Shown here in pieces: positions 9,640 through 18,114 of a stretch of DNA of 22,947 bases; position 1 is the stretch's first letter, and the number at the start of each line of letters is the position of its first letter. The position numbers and the translations under genes are program-made. The stretch is taken from the NCBI GenBank assembly GCA_027578815.1, contig JANBTH010000266.1:1-22947 (forward strand), written 5' to 3'. The notes under the pieces were generated by a model that saw nothing but the letters and a program-made list of their open reading frames with translations, did not search any database and was not told where the DNA came from. The DNA is from Coemansia sp. RSA 1804 (lineage: Eukaryota; Kickxellomycota; Kickxellomycetes; Kickxellales; Kickxellaceae).

Positions 9640-10225
9640 TCATATTGCTTGATCACAATCATCAATATCAATTATGTGATGTTGAGATGACAATGGGAAA
9701 GACCCATGCTTTTCGGCCCATGCAGCAAGCCTGTAGGGCCAAGTGGTTCTCTTAGGAACCGTAACAATAATACGGTCAGCCTCATAGCAAGCTGTGATTG
9801 CAGAAATATCACATTGCACAGGTATACGGAACAGCCGCCAGTATACCTTCCACAGCTCATGCACGTTGACTTGCTCCTTATCTGCCCATTTGCGTTGAGC
9901 CATAGCTTTGCCGACAATTGCCAGAACACGATTGCTTTTCTGTACCCGCATGTACCGCGATACGTACTCTGGCATATGTACGATTATCGAGTAATTTTCA
10001 GGCGTGCTATCGATATACGTGTAGAAGAACTTTTCGGTTTCTAGAGCCTTGAATGGATTCCAGTTGCAATCATCAACGTGTCGGCAATTTGGGTCATTAA
10101 TGTCCGCTGCATTAACTACCAGGCCGTTGAATATATGCCGCACTTCTGTATTTGGCGGGACGTTGGCAATTACCACGCCGTTTTTGCGCAAGGATGTTGC
10201 TGATTTGGATTTATGAGAATACATT
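9640..10225 (-). CDS. small heat-shock protein-like (HSP20/alpha-crystallin domain), 194 aa
   Basis: HSP20 proteins are ATP-independent chaperones that hold unfolding proteins. Numbered from the ATG at 10225, residues 66-158 match an alpha-crystallin domain. A beta-strand ENYSIIVHMPEYV is followed by a VLAIVGKA strand, a variable loop, then WRLFRIPVQCD and the closing strands ITACYEADRIIVTVPK, where I-x-V-x-x-P-K is the usual end of the domain. An I-x-I motif (185-187) lies near the C-terminus, as in many family members. The sequence is diverged and the loop before WRLFRIP is long. The frame stays open upstream to a GTG at 10353 and there would encode a hydrophobic, membrane-like segment. I chose the ATG because a TATA box at 10379-10387 places the likely transcript start near 10350. 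A two-codon upstream ORF lies in the leader. Confidence 0.7.
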
Positions 10226-10234
10226 GTTCTATGT

Positions 10235-10243
10235 CTAGCGCAT
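10235..10243 (-). promoter_or_regulatory. minimal upstream ORF (ATG CGC TAG)
   Basis: It is the first ATG downstream of the inferred transcript start and encodes only Met-Arg before a stop. The stop lies 9 bases before the main ATG of the HSP20-like gene. Such short upstream ORFs often lower initiation at the main start. This depends on the transcript start being near 10350. Confidence 0.4.
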
Positions 10244-10378
10244 CTTGCAAGAAAGCAAAAGCAAATTAATATATATAAATGAAAAGCCAAGAAAGTGAAA
10301 ATGCAGTAAAAAAATGTGTATAATAAATTTTTGTAAAATGAATGCGATGCCACAGATACTGCCTACCACGACCTCTCC

Positions 10379-10387
10379 TTTTATATA
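10379..10387 (-). promoter_or_regulatory. TATA box of the HSP20-like gene
   Basis: The minus strand reads GCGTATATAAAAGG, a strong TATA consensus, about 155 bases upstream of the chosen ATG. Confidence 0.6.
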
Positions 10388-10582
10388 CGCTAAACAAATG
10401 ACAAGCTCGGCAACATATTTTGACAATTCGATGGAAAAATGAAAAAACACGCAGCATATGCATGCACGTGTCCAGGCATGTCGGGTAAAAGAATGACAAG
10501 AATTCAAGACCAAGTGGACACTAATATCATGTGCTGACCAAGAAACTCCGTCAACGAAAAAAGCAATATACGGACAGGCGTG

Positions 10583-12199
10583 TCAAAAGACAATACTAGA
10601 CAGGTGAGAATATTCGGCTTCGTGCTTATTGATAAACGTACGCAGCGCTGGTCTCGTGGCATCGGGAATAGCAACCAGCCTCAGTTTTGGCGCAAGGACC
10701 ACAAAGTAGAATACAGTCCACGGAAACCGCTCATCTTGCGATGTATCGTAGGTGTCGAGAGACAGCTCCATTATGCTGTGGCTAAGCACGTGTTGAAGAT
10801 AGTCCTTGCCAATTCTGCTTACCTTGCAAATAACATCAAGAACCAGATAGTGTACAGTCAGCTTTTTCAGACTTGGCAGTCGTGGGACCATACTGAGAAG
10901 CACACTGGTTGCCGTTGGCTCAAACAGCTCTAACTTGACCAGGCTTGGCCACCGCGCCTGGAGCGGCTCTGCAATTGTCGAGCCAAACGGCATGACTATG
11001 GTTGCACCGTATCTGCCGGTACTGACTTTATCCAGAATGCTGTTGTACACGTAGACTGGATCGCGTGTCTCTGGCATCTGGATTATTGCAGCGCTTATTA
11101 CCAGGTTGTCCACAGCAAGTGAAAATTTGCCTCCAACAAGTGCAAAGTCTGAACACAGGGTGGTGCCCAGCTCCAGCCGCTTTATTCCCGTTTGCGGAAA
11201 CTCAGAAAACTGTAGAATGCCGCCGTTGGATGGACACATATGGATTGTCAGCCACTCCAGCCGCGGAAACACAAGCTTGCACAGCGGACGGTGCATTGCG
11301 TGTGTATTTTGCCGCCTGTAAGTCGTGTTTACCGTCATCCACATGTCGTTGCTGTGGCTGACCGAAAGGCCGCGCAGGTTATCAAACACAAGTTCGCCGT
11401 CGTCTTTGCTTTCTCCACCAAACGCATTTATCCAATCCAAATCTGCTGGTGCATTATTGATTCGCAAATAAAGAAGCGAGCTGCTGTATATCCTTGGAAG
11501 CTGCATAATATCGTAGTAGTCGAAATCCAGTGCCAGATGGGTAAGCTTTGGCGAGAACGATAGTGATTTGCACAGTGTTGGCACATCAAGCGATAGCCTG
11601 CAAAGCCGGTCCAAATACATGTCAACCACAGAGTTCACCATGGCTATACCGGCAATATTATTTTTGCTGCATGACGAGCTAAAGCTGCGTACTCCACAGA
11701 ATACCGTTGCCAGCTGGTCAGCTAGGCTTGTAGGTACTTCGTTTAGATCAATATATGTCTCATGTCTAAACCGTCTACTAAGCGAAAACTCTAGCTTTTC
11801 TATACCCCTCCACATATCCCATGTGTTTTCAAATAATATACGTATATCTTCCTTTAGATCAGACATGTGTAGCCCGCTTCCCAGTACAATGACACATTCT
11901 TTGGCATATTTGATGGCATCTAATGATTTGTATAGCTCTAGATTTGTTTTTACCTTGTTATGTCTCCCTATTGGGCTTTTATGGTTATTGTGCATACAGT
12001 ACGGACAGCTTATAGGCGCATTGTCAAATACCAGAAACAGCCTGCGGTAGTGAAAAGGAAGCGCCAGATATCTCCATTGTCGACACACCGATAGCATGCG
12101 TAGCTCACGGTACCACTGGCTTGTATTGTGCCATGTACTACTTGTTGCTTTTTGAAGAATCATCCATATTATATCGTCTGGAAGTTTATTAACAAACAT
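10583..12199 (-). CDS. F-box protein with leucine-rich-repeat-like C-terminus, 538 aa
   Basis: F-box proteins bind Skp1 in SCF ubiquitin ligases and recruit targets through the rest of the chain. Residues about 5-55 look like an F-box: LPDDIIWMILQ, a WYRELRMLSVCRQWRYLALP segment and then YRRLFLVF. The remainder has irregular leucine-rich repeats, for example LTHLALDFDYY, LRGLSVSHS, LEWLTIHMC, IKRLELG and LVKLELFEP. A C-P-Y-C motif follows the F-box. The first ATG in frame is at 12199; the open frame beyond it has no other ATG. Proteins with this F-box-then-ALP-x-x-Y-R pattern occur in large families in some early-diverging fungi. No intron is visible. The base composition is more AT-rich than that of GLT1. 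The target is unknown. Confidence 0.72.
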   Translation of the reverse strand: MFVNKLPDDIIWMILQKATSSTWHNTSQWYRELRMLSVCRQWRYLALPFHYRRLFLVFDNAPISCPYCMHNNHKSPIGRHNKVKTNLELYKSLDAIKYAKECVIVLGSGLHMSDLKEDIRILFENTWDMWRGIEKLEFSLSRRFRHETYIDLNEVPTSLADQLATVFCGVRSFSSSCSKNNIAGIAMVNSVVDMYLDRLCRLSLDVPTLCKSLSFSPKLTHLALDFDYYDIMQLPRIYSSSLLYLRINNAPADLDWINAFGGESKDDGELVFDNLRGLSVSHSNDMWMTVNTTYRRQNTHAMHRPLCKLVFPRLEWLTIHMCPSNGGILQFSEFPQTGIKRLELGTTLCSDFALVGGKFSLAVDNLVISAAIIQMPETRDPVYVYNSILDKVSTGRYGATIVMPFGSTIAEPLQARWPSLVKLELFEPTATSVLLSMVPRLPSLKKLTVHYLVLDVICKVSRIGKDYLQHVLSHSIMELSLDTYDTSQDERFPWTVFYFVVLAPKLRLVAIPDATRPALRTFINKHEAEYSHLSSIVF

Positions 12200-13162
12200 A
12201 TTTAATAATATATTACAAGACAAAAATACATGACCCAATTAATTGAAAAAGAAAAGGCAAGCAACAAGAAACATTCAAAAAGAAAAGAAAAAGATAGAAA
12301 AATGTAAAAAGAAAGCGGGGTTTTCTTTACACCCTTTGTTAAGATTGCACATAAAGATAATGCAGTATAAGGAATCTAGCACACAAAAAGGTGTACTTTG
12401 TAAACCACTTTATCTTGCGCTTGAAAATAAATTCTGGCTGGTTAACCATAGTTTTCTTGTCTATTCAATGTGTTGCCTACTTGTCACTCAGAAAACACAT
12501 TTTAATGCAGGCAATCTAAACTTTTATCTTTATTATAAATTTCTACGTTTAATAATATGATTCCAATTGTCAGATAGTTGGAGCTCTAGATTTAAACCCA
12601 GAAAATGCAACTTGACAATAAATTAACCAGCTTCATAGAAATGTGAACGTTTAATGAGAGATAAAATAAATAAATTGTTAGAAAACAAGAAAAGGAAATG
12701 TGACTTGTCTATCTTAATACAGTAATTAGATGTTGCTTTATTATTGAAAATATTTTGCAGTGTATGCTTAGTAAAAATGCTAAATACAGAAGCTAGAAAA
12801 GAAACAATACATATAATAAATTTTTAATTTAAATTTTTATTGGCATCTGAAAGAACAGTTGATATGTTGTTTGCCTAATCAGCTGAGAATGCCTGCACCA
12901 ACTTTATAAAACCAAAAGTCTCTATTTACAATCCATAGCTTCAATGTCTAGACCTTGCTACTATACACATTCTAAAACCAGAAAATTTAGCTGATATTTT
13001 CTATTTGTTTCTTCTTTCTTATTAACATTGTTTAATTTTAACTGCAATTTACTGTAAAAATTGACATTGCAATTTGGCTTATAAAAAGAGCTCTGGATTC
13101 CTTGCCTTCAATCCCTTGCATTGTCTACATATTTCCTTACTCAAACACAATATTATCCAAAA
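12200..13162. other. divergent promoter region between the F-box gene and the 80-aa gene
   Basis: No coding sequence, tRNA or repeat is supported. It is strongly AT-rich and should contain the promoters of the minus-strand F-box gene and the plus-strand 80-aa gene. Confidence 0.55.
13080..13087 (+). promoter_or_regulatory. TATA box of the 80-aa gene
   Basis: GCTTATAAAAAGAG, 83 bases upstream of the ATG at 13163. The following C/T-rich, CA-containing stretch could hold the transcript start. Confidence 0.55.
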
Positions 13163-13405
13163 ATGAGTAAAAAAACTAAAAGAATTTTTCCAAAGTATAA
13201 TCCTACTGCACCTCCCAAAACAGAACCTCAAGTTTTGAATAGCGCAAAAATAGAAGAAAATAAAAAAAAAACTCAAGCCGATGCAAAGTTAAAAAAACAG
13301 CGTGAAGAGCACGCAAGTAGACCTAATGACAGAAGAGACGAAAAATATTATGAATATGGAGATAGGAATAATTCGAAAGATTTTATGGGTTATCGTCAAA
13401 GATAA
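13163..13405 (+). CDS. small basic charged protein, 80 aa
   Basis: I do not recognise this protein. The ATG at 13163 has an A-rich context (CCAAAAATGAG) typical of expressed fungal genes, lies a plausible distance from a TATA box, and the frame ends in TAA. The product is rich in Lys, Arg, Glu and Asn with almost no hydrophobic residues. It starts MSKKTKRIFPKYNP, has a Lys-rich predicted helix or coiled-coil segment (about 25-50), and ends in a YYEYGDRNN...GYRQR tail. It is probably disordered and could bind nucleic acid. A frame with a TTG start 42 bases upstream is open but unlikely to be used. Confidence 0.5.
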   Translation: MSKKTKRIFPKYNPTAPPKTEPQVLNSAKIEENKKKTQADAKLKKQREEHASRPNDRRDEKYYEYGDRNNSKDFMGYRQR

Positions 13406-14186
13406 TAGGTACTTGTCAAAGTGAAAGCTATAGTTTCATAACAACACATATACTCAATATATGAGAATAAGGTTTCAAAACATAATATTGCCATTTGTAT
13501 ATGCTTCTACAGTAAATTCAAATGCCAAATTTTGTTTTAGATACTTTTTAGGTTATTTTAGCAATGAACATCAGTGTGTATCTATGTGAGGGTTATCTGC
13601 TGTCTGAAGCTATGAGTCTGCGCGATAAATAGATACCCTTCTATAGATAAAAGCTTTTATTCTATATAAAAGTTTGTGAAATATAATAAAGTGTTGTTTC
13701 TGGTTAGAATAACAACTCGCTTCTAGAAAGGGATATAGTTGGAGGGTTTTAGGTTTCAACATATATAGACCTAATTAATGACTGTAAACAATAAAAACAA
13801 GGTAATCGCAATTTAATCAAATAAGTTGATTATTGCCTGATTCGTGCGAATCATATGATCTGATGGGATGTGGAAAAAAGGTGGTGATGGCTGGGGGTAT
13901 TTTTCACATCTGGTTGTTTGTCCAACAAAAGCAGCAATGGTGGAAAAATACAAGCTATTTCTCTTCTCTCACAAGAACAAAAAATAATAGGTTTTGGGTA
14001 CGTTTTTTTGTTTACAAATTCTGATTATTATATCCATCACCTTGAAGAGGAGCAAAAGAAGGAAATATTTTTCTGTCTCATTTTTAACCTATATATCACT
14101 CATACTATATTTATTTATATACTTTTAAGGGCTTTTGGAAGAAGAAAAGTAAACCACGCGATTACTTTGCTTACAAAAGATTGAAA
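13406..14186. other. intergenic region upstream of the KH gene
   Basis: No gene is supported. It holds the 3' end of the 80-aa gene, a perfect palindrome ATAAAAGCTTTTAT near 13647, and the promoter of the KH gene, with TATATTTATTTATATAC at about 14106-14122 as a candidate TATA region. Confidence 0.5.
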
Positions 14187-16967
14187 ATGTCAGAAGGGAC
14201 ACCAGCTTCATTACCAGGTTCGCCGTCATCAGTTGGCAGCAGCGAAAGGCCTGACGCCAAGCACGCTGGCCAGGAGGAAAAAGTTGGGGTGGAGAACCAA
14301 CACCAGCAGCACGAAGAAGAGGAGGAAGAGGAAAAGTATTACAGTGGGACCGAAGAGAACCAAGAGACAGAGAGCGACCACCACCAACAGCAGCAGCAGG
14401 GACAGACGACGCAAGAAAACAAGCAGGAGGTTGAAAGCAGCAACGACGATGATGAAGATGAAGAAGAAGAAGAAGAAAAAGAAGAAGAAGAGTCGGCATT
14501 GTCAGCAGAGCTTGGCAACAGAAATGTTAGACACCTGAGACCGGCCAACGAAGAATCCCGTCAGCACAGCAGCGATGCGGAAGACAGTGAGGGGGAAGGC
14601 GAGGGAGGCGATGCTGCCGAAGATTCGTCTCCTCAGACTAGTACGATGCCGATTGAGCAGCCGACGAGTAGCGGGATTGACATGAATGACGCGCTGGCGA
14701 AGGCGCGTGCGATTGCGGCGAAGCTTGGAACAATGCAGAAGCCGCAGATTCCAGCGATGCGCGCAGCGGAGACTGGTGCTCCTGGAGCGCACGGCGGCGA
14801 TGAGCAGGAGTATGAGGAGAATGGCGATAACGAGGCGCCTGCAGAGCAAGGTGATGCCTTTGCGGAAGGAAACGGTCAGGGTGTCTACCAGGATAGGCAA
14901 CAGCGTCGTCGCAGTGCATCGCCCGAGGCAAGGGCCGGCGGTGGAGTGCGTGGGACGCGTGGAGGCAAGCGTGAGAGATCAAGATCACGCGATCGCGGAC
15001 GGCACGAAGCGCGACGCGACACCCGGCGTCGCTTTGACGGCGGAGCCGAGGGTGCTGGTGGTGCTGGCGGTGGCGGTGAGTATGACGGACCGCCAGCCCA
15101 CCAGCAGCCCATGGAGCTTCTTGTTCCGTCAGGGCTTTCTGGGATGATCATCGGGCGCAGCGGGAGCAACCTGCGGGCGATCGAGCAGCGGCACGGCGTG
15201 CGCGTACAGTTCGATGCCAATTTCGACAGACGCGCGCCTGAGCGCAGGGTTACCATCGAGGGTCCCCCGCAGCAGGCGGAGGCGGCGAAGCAGGATATTC
15301 TGGACTTTGTTGACAGGAACCAGCGGCAGGAGCAGTCTAGGCCGCCGCCGCAGGGTCCTATGGCAGACGCCATGGGTCCTGGCGGCGGTCTTGGGCTTGG
15401 CGGCAACGCGCTCAGCCAGGAGGCTGCCGAACTTGGGTCGGCGGGTATGGCGGTTATTGCGGTGCCCAGCAGCAAGGTCGGGCTGATCATCGGCCGCCGC
15501 GGCGAAAGCATCAAGAGCATCCAGATGCTTAGTGGTGCGCGTGTGCAGGTGCAACCCGATAACGGTCGCGGAGCGCCTGAGCGGCCCATCCATCTTATTG
15601 GCTCGCCCGACCAGATCGAGGCAGCGCGTGTGCGCATCATGGAGATAATCACTACTGACAAGCCGCCGCCTCGCGATGCCGCTCCTTACGGAAGGCCTGA
15701 CTATGGTTCGGGCGCCGGTGCCGGTGGGTATCCGATGTCCGGGCCTTATTTACATGGCCAGCAACAGCAGATGCAACATCCACAGAGTGCGGGTGGCCGC
15801 ATGGCGCCAGGCGGCTATGGAATGCCGCAGGACAGGTTTGGTGGACCACCACAGCAGCAGCAGCAGCAGCAGCCGGGAATGCATACGGAAGAGATTCAGA
15901 TTCCGGCAGAGGCTGTTGGCGTGATAATTGGACGCAGCGGCGAAACCATCAAGCATCTCCAGCAGTCATCTGGTACCCGTATCCAGATCCTGCAGGGTCC
16001 CGAGCATAGCGGACCGTTCCGAACCGTTACGATATCAGGCGAATTCAATGCGTGTATGCGTGGTCGGCGAATGATTGAGGATAAGATTGACGGGATGCAG
16101 GTAAGCTTAACAAAACAAAACAGAAAATGCTCGTTTGGCGATGAGCATAATCAATCAAATGGTTTGATGTTGTATATCTTGTTGTGTGTTTATTGATGTT
16201 GGCTTCTTCTTTTGTTCTGTCACTTGCGTGTGTGCTATCTGTTTTTCCTTTTTCTTTTCCTATCTGTTGCTCGCTTCTTTGGTATCTGTGGGACTTGCGT
16301 GTCATTTGGATCGGATGGAAACCTCTCCTCAAAAAACAATGATTTTTTGGGGGAGATGATGGCGTGCGTGTATGTTTTTTCTTTCTTGTATTGGGGGTGT
16401 TTATTTTTGTACGGATACCTTGGAAAAAATACGAACCGTGCTATGGGATATGTGGGGAATTTTGTACTATAGGATCGGCTGGGAGCTGGACCAACTGCAC
16501 CGGCAATGGGTGGCGGTGGTGGTGGTGGGGGCTACGGAGCAAGAGGCGGCGCATATGGCGGATACGGACAGCAGCATCACCAAAGCCAGCATCATCAGCA
16601 GCCGCCTGGCGGTGGATACGGCGGGTATGGCTACGGTGCTGAGCCGATGGATATGCCTGGAGCGGATCAGAAGCCTCAGCCGTGGGGCGGCCAGCCGCAG
16701 CACCACCAGCAACAACAGCAACAACCACAGCAGCAGTACTATGGCGGCTACCAGCAACCACAGCAGCAGCAGCAGCAGCCGCTACAGCAGCAACCTCAGC
16801 AGCAGCAACAAGCTGCAGGGGGCGATCAGACCATGCAGTGGACAAACCAGCAGACAGCGGACTACTATGCACAGTACGCAGCAACTAACCCCGAATATGC
16901 ACAGTACGCCGACTACTATCGGAAACTAGCTGAGAAGGATCCCAACGGCATAGTTCCTTCTGGATAA
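14187..16967 (+). CDS. FUBP/KHSRP-like RNA-binding protein with three KH domains, 802 aa, two exons
   Basis: The coding sequence is exon 1 (14187-16100) joined to exon 2 (16473-16967). KH domains bind single-stranded RNA or DNA through a G-x-x-G loop. KH1 is at about 309-375 (GRSG 323-326), KH2 at about 421-490 (GRRG 436-439) and KH3 at about 568-636 (GRSG 582-585). All three loops are intact. The N-terminus is disordered and acidic (Glu/Asp-rich to about residue 150), followed by an Arg/Ser-rich basic stretch near 270. Exon 2 encodes a Gly-rich and Gln-rich region and ends in a Tyr-rich motif (QYADYYRKLAE) like the C-terminal tyrosine motifs of FUBP and KHSRP. The start follows the first ATG in frame, with context TTGAAAATGTC. 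A role in RNA processing, decay or transcription is likely by family; the exact role is not visible. Confidence 0.92.
14308..14496 (+). repeat. GAA/GAG/GAT-rich tracts in the KH gene
   Basis: Two purine-rich low-complexity stretches (about 14308-14334 and 14448-14493) encode Glu/Asp runs in the N-terminal disordered region. A CAG cluster near 14389-14399 encodes a short Gln run between them. Confidence 0.8.
15852..15872 (+). repeat. (CAG)7 microsatellite coding for Gln
   Basis: Seven pure CAG codons in frame between KH2 and KH3. Purity at the DNA level suggests recent slippage and possible length variation. Confidence 0.85.
16101..16472 (+). other. intron of the KH gene (372 bases)
   Basis: The donor is CAG|GTAAGC right after KH3 and the acceptor is TACTATAG|GATCGG. 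Both junctions fall between codons, and the frame after the acceptor runs without a stop into the Gly/Gln-rich C-terminal exon. The acceptor TAG is itself an in-frame stop, so exon 2 cannot begin earlier. If the intron is kept, translation ends at 16196 after 31 intron-coded residues. No clear branch point stands out. Confidence 0.85.
16692..16812 (+). repeat. CAG/CAA-rich tract, Gln-rich C-terminus of the KH protein
   Basis: Interrupted CAG and CAA codons encode several runs of 3-6 Gln, mixed with Pro, Tyr and Gly. Confidence 0.8.
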
Positions 16968-17586
16968 CGTTGCAAACATTGGGGGTGGGGGAGTAGGATT
17001 CCATTCGCTTTTCTTTTTCAGCTTGCTCATTCTCTCTCCGTGTTATCATTGTGCTTGCTTCATTCTGTCGAGTCCAAGATTTTGCCCCTCTTTTGGCTGC
17101 TTTTGTGTGTATGTGTGAGATGGGTGGTTGTTTTCTTTATCGTCATTGCTTATTGGGGGGTTTTCAAATTTTCTTTCTTGTGGATGTTTGTGGCTTGACT
17201 TTTTTCTATCTGTTTGATTTTTTAACTTCTTTCTTTCTTTTGTTTGCTTGTTTGCTTGTTTTTTTCGTTGCAAAACTACTGGAACTCTAGAGCTGGATTG
17301 AAAAGGGATTGAAAGATTACCATTGTTTTTTGTTTTATATCGCTGAGACGCTCATACGTGGGATTTCCCTGGTTAAATAAATACTCCAAATATAATTGCA
17401 CTTGTGACTTGCGTGTATGTATTGGTTATACGTGTTTCTAGGGATGCGAAAATCCGTAAAGAATGAAGAAATGATGAGACAAAAGAAGGAGACGACAGAA
17501 AATGGAGAGAAAATAAAAAACAACTACAAAAAGAAAACTACAGCTGAAAGAGAAAAAACAACAACAAACGACAGCGGCATCTCAGG
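16968..17586. other. convergent 3' region between the KH gene and the deaminase gene
   Basis: It holds the 3' ends of both genes. The plus strand is T-rich (17000-17270) and then A-rich (17450-17570), as expected for facing terminators and polyadenylation regions. No gene is supported. Confidence 0.6.
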
Positions 17587-18114
17587 TCAGGTCAGGAGAT
17601 GGATGTTTGTCTTGAGACATTCTTCTTGCAACAGCTGGAGATGTATGACGTGAATGCCCGCAGCACACAGAGTATCGACGCCCTTGCAGTTGACAAAGGA
17701 TTCGGGTTCCTTTACACCGATGACCACGGTTGTGATGCCAGCGTCGATGATGAGCGAGGTGCAGGGCACCTTGGAAACCTTCTTGGACGAGCAGGGCTCC
17801 ATTGTCGTGTACATGGTGGAACCGGCGAGGAGCCGGGCGTTCTGGCTGTGGCTGTGCGCCTTTATGAGTGCTATCTCGGCGGCGTGCTTGTTCATGTTGG
17901 ATTCCCGTGAGCGGCCCTCGGAGATGGGCGTCATCCCGTTGACTATTATTATCCCCGTGTTGAAGGCGTTGTCGTTGGGCGTGGCCATCTCCGCCTGCAG
18001 AATGGCCAGTCGCATCAGCTCTATGTGGATCTCCACTTGCTTGGATCCATCGTTGGTGCTGATTACTGTATAGGTTCCTGGAGGTTTGGTGTTGACCTTT
18101 GTGTCATCAGTCAT
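17587..18114 (-). CDS. CDA-fold deaminase resembling the DRAP deaminase domain of fungal Rib2, 175 aa
   Basis: The DRAP deaminase converts a diaminopyrimidine phosphate intermediate to its uracil form in riboflavin synthesis. Here residues 28-60 give the first helix and strand (ELMRLAILQAEMA, then TGIIIVNG). The zinc-site region is NKHAAEIALIKA with His77, and YTTMEPCSSKKVSKVPC with Cys108 and Cys118. The segment IDAGITTVVIGVKEPESFVN follows; EP-x-x-F is typical of RibD/Rib2-type deaminases. The usual zinc motif is His-Ala-Glu followed by two residues and Ala. Here it reads His-Ala-Ala-Glu-Ile-Ala, so the proton-shuttling Glu is displaced by one position. Cys108 and Cys118 are spaced as in this group. 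The ATG at 18114 gives a full-length single domain. It could be a working riboflavin enzyme, a variant with a new substrate, or inactive. Confidence 0.82.
   Translation of the reverse strand: MTDDTKVNTKPPGTYTVISTNDGSKQVEIHIELMRLAILQAEMATPNDNAFNTGIIIVNGMTPISEGRSRESNMNKHAAEIALIKAHSHSQNARLLAGSTMYTTMEPCSSKKVSKVPCTSLIIDAGITTVVIGVKEPESFVNCKGVDTLCAAGIHVIHLQLLQEECLKTNIHLLT

Larger units (their letters stand above)
10226..10582. other. promoter and leader of the HSP20-like gene
   Basis: This stretch separates two minus-strand genes. It contains the TATA box, a leader of about 125 bases and a two-codon upstream ORF. I searched for heat-shock elements (alternating GAA and TTC with two-base spacing) and found none that is convincing. 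Confidence 0.55.

Noticed and set aside
10235..10513. 92-codon minus-strand frame with hydrophobic product upstream of the HSP20-like gene
   Set aside because: It covers the TATA box and leader of that gene and shows no domain.
10390..10560. Heat-shock elements upstream of the HSP20-like gene
   Set aside because: GAATTC occurs, but the GAA and TTC blocks lack the two-base spacing, and no run of three alternating blocks is present.
5578..14186. tRNA genes, rRNA or CRISPR-like arrays
   Set aside because: No B-box-like GGTTCGAATCC with a clover-leaf partner, no rRNA sequence and no regularly spaced repeats were seen.
15129..15661. 154- and 258-codon minus-strand frames opposite the KH domains
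   Set aside because: They are shadows of the KH coding sequence with Arg/Pro/Ser-rich products.
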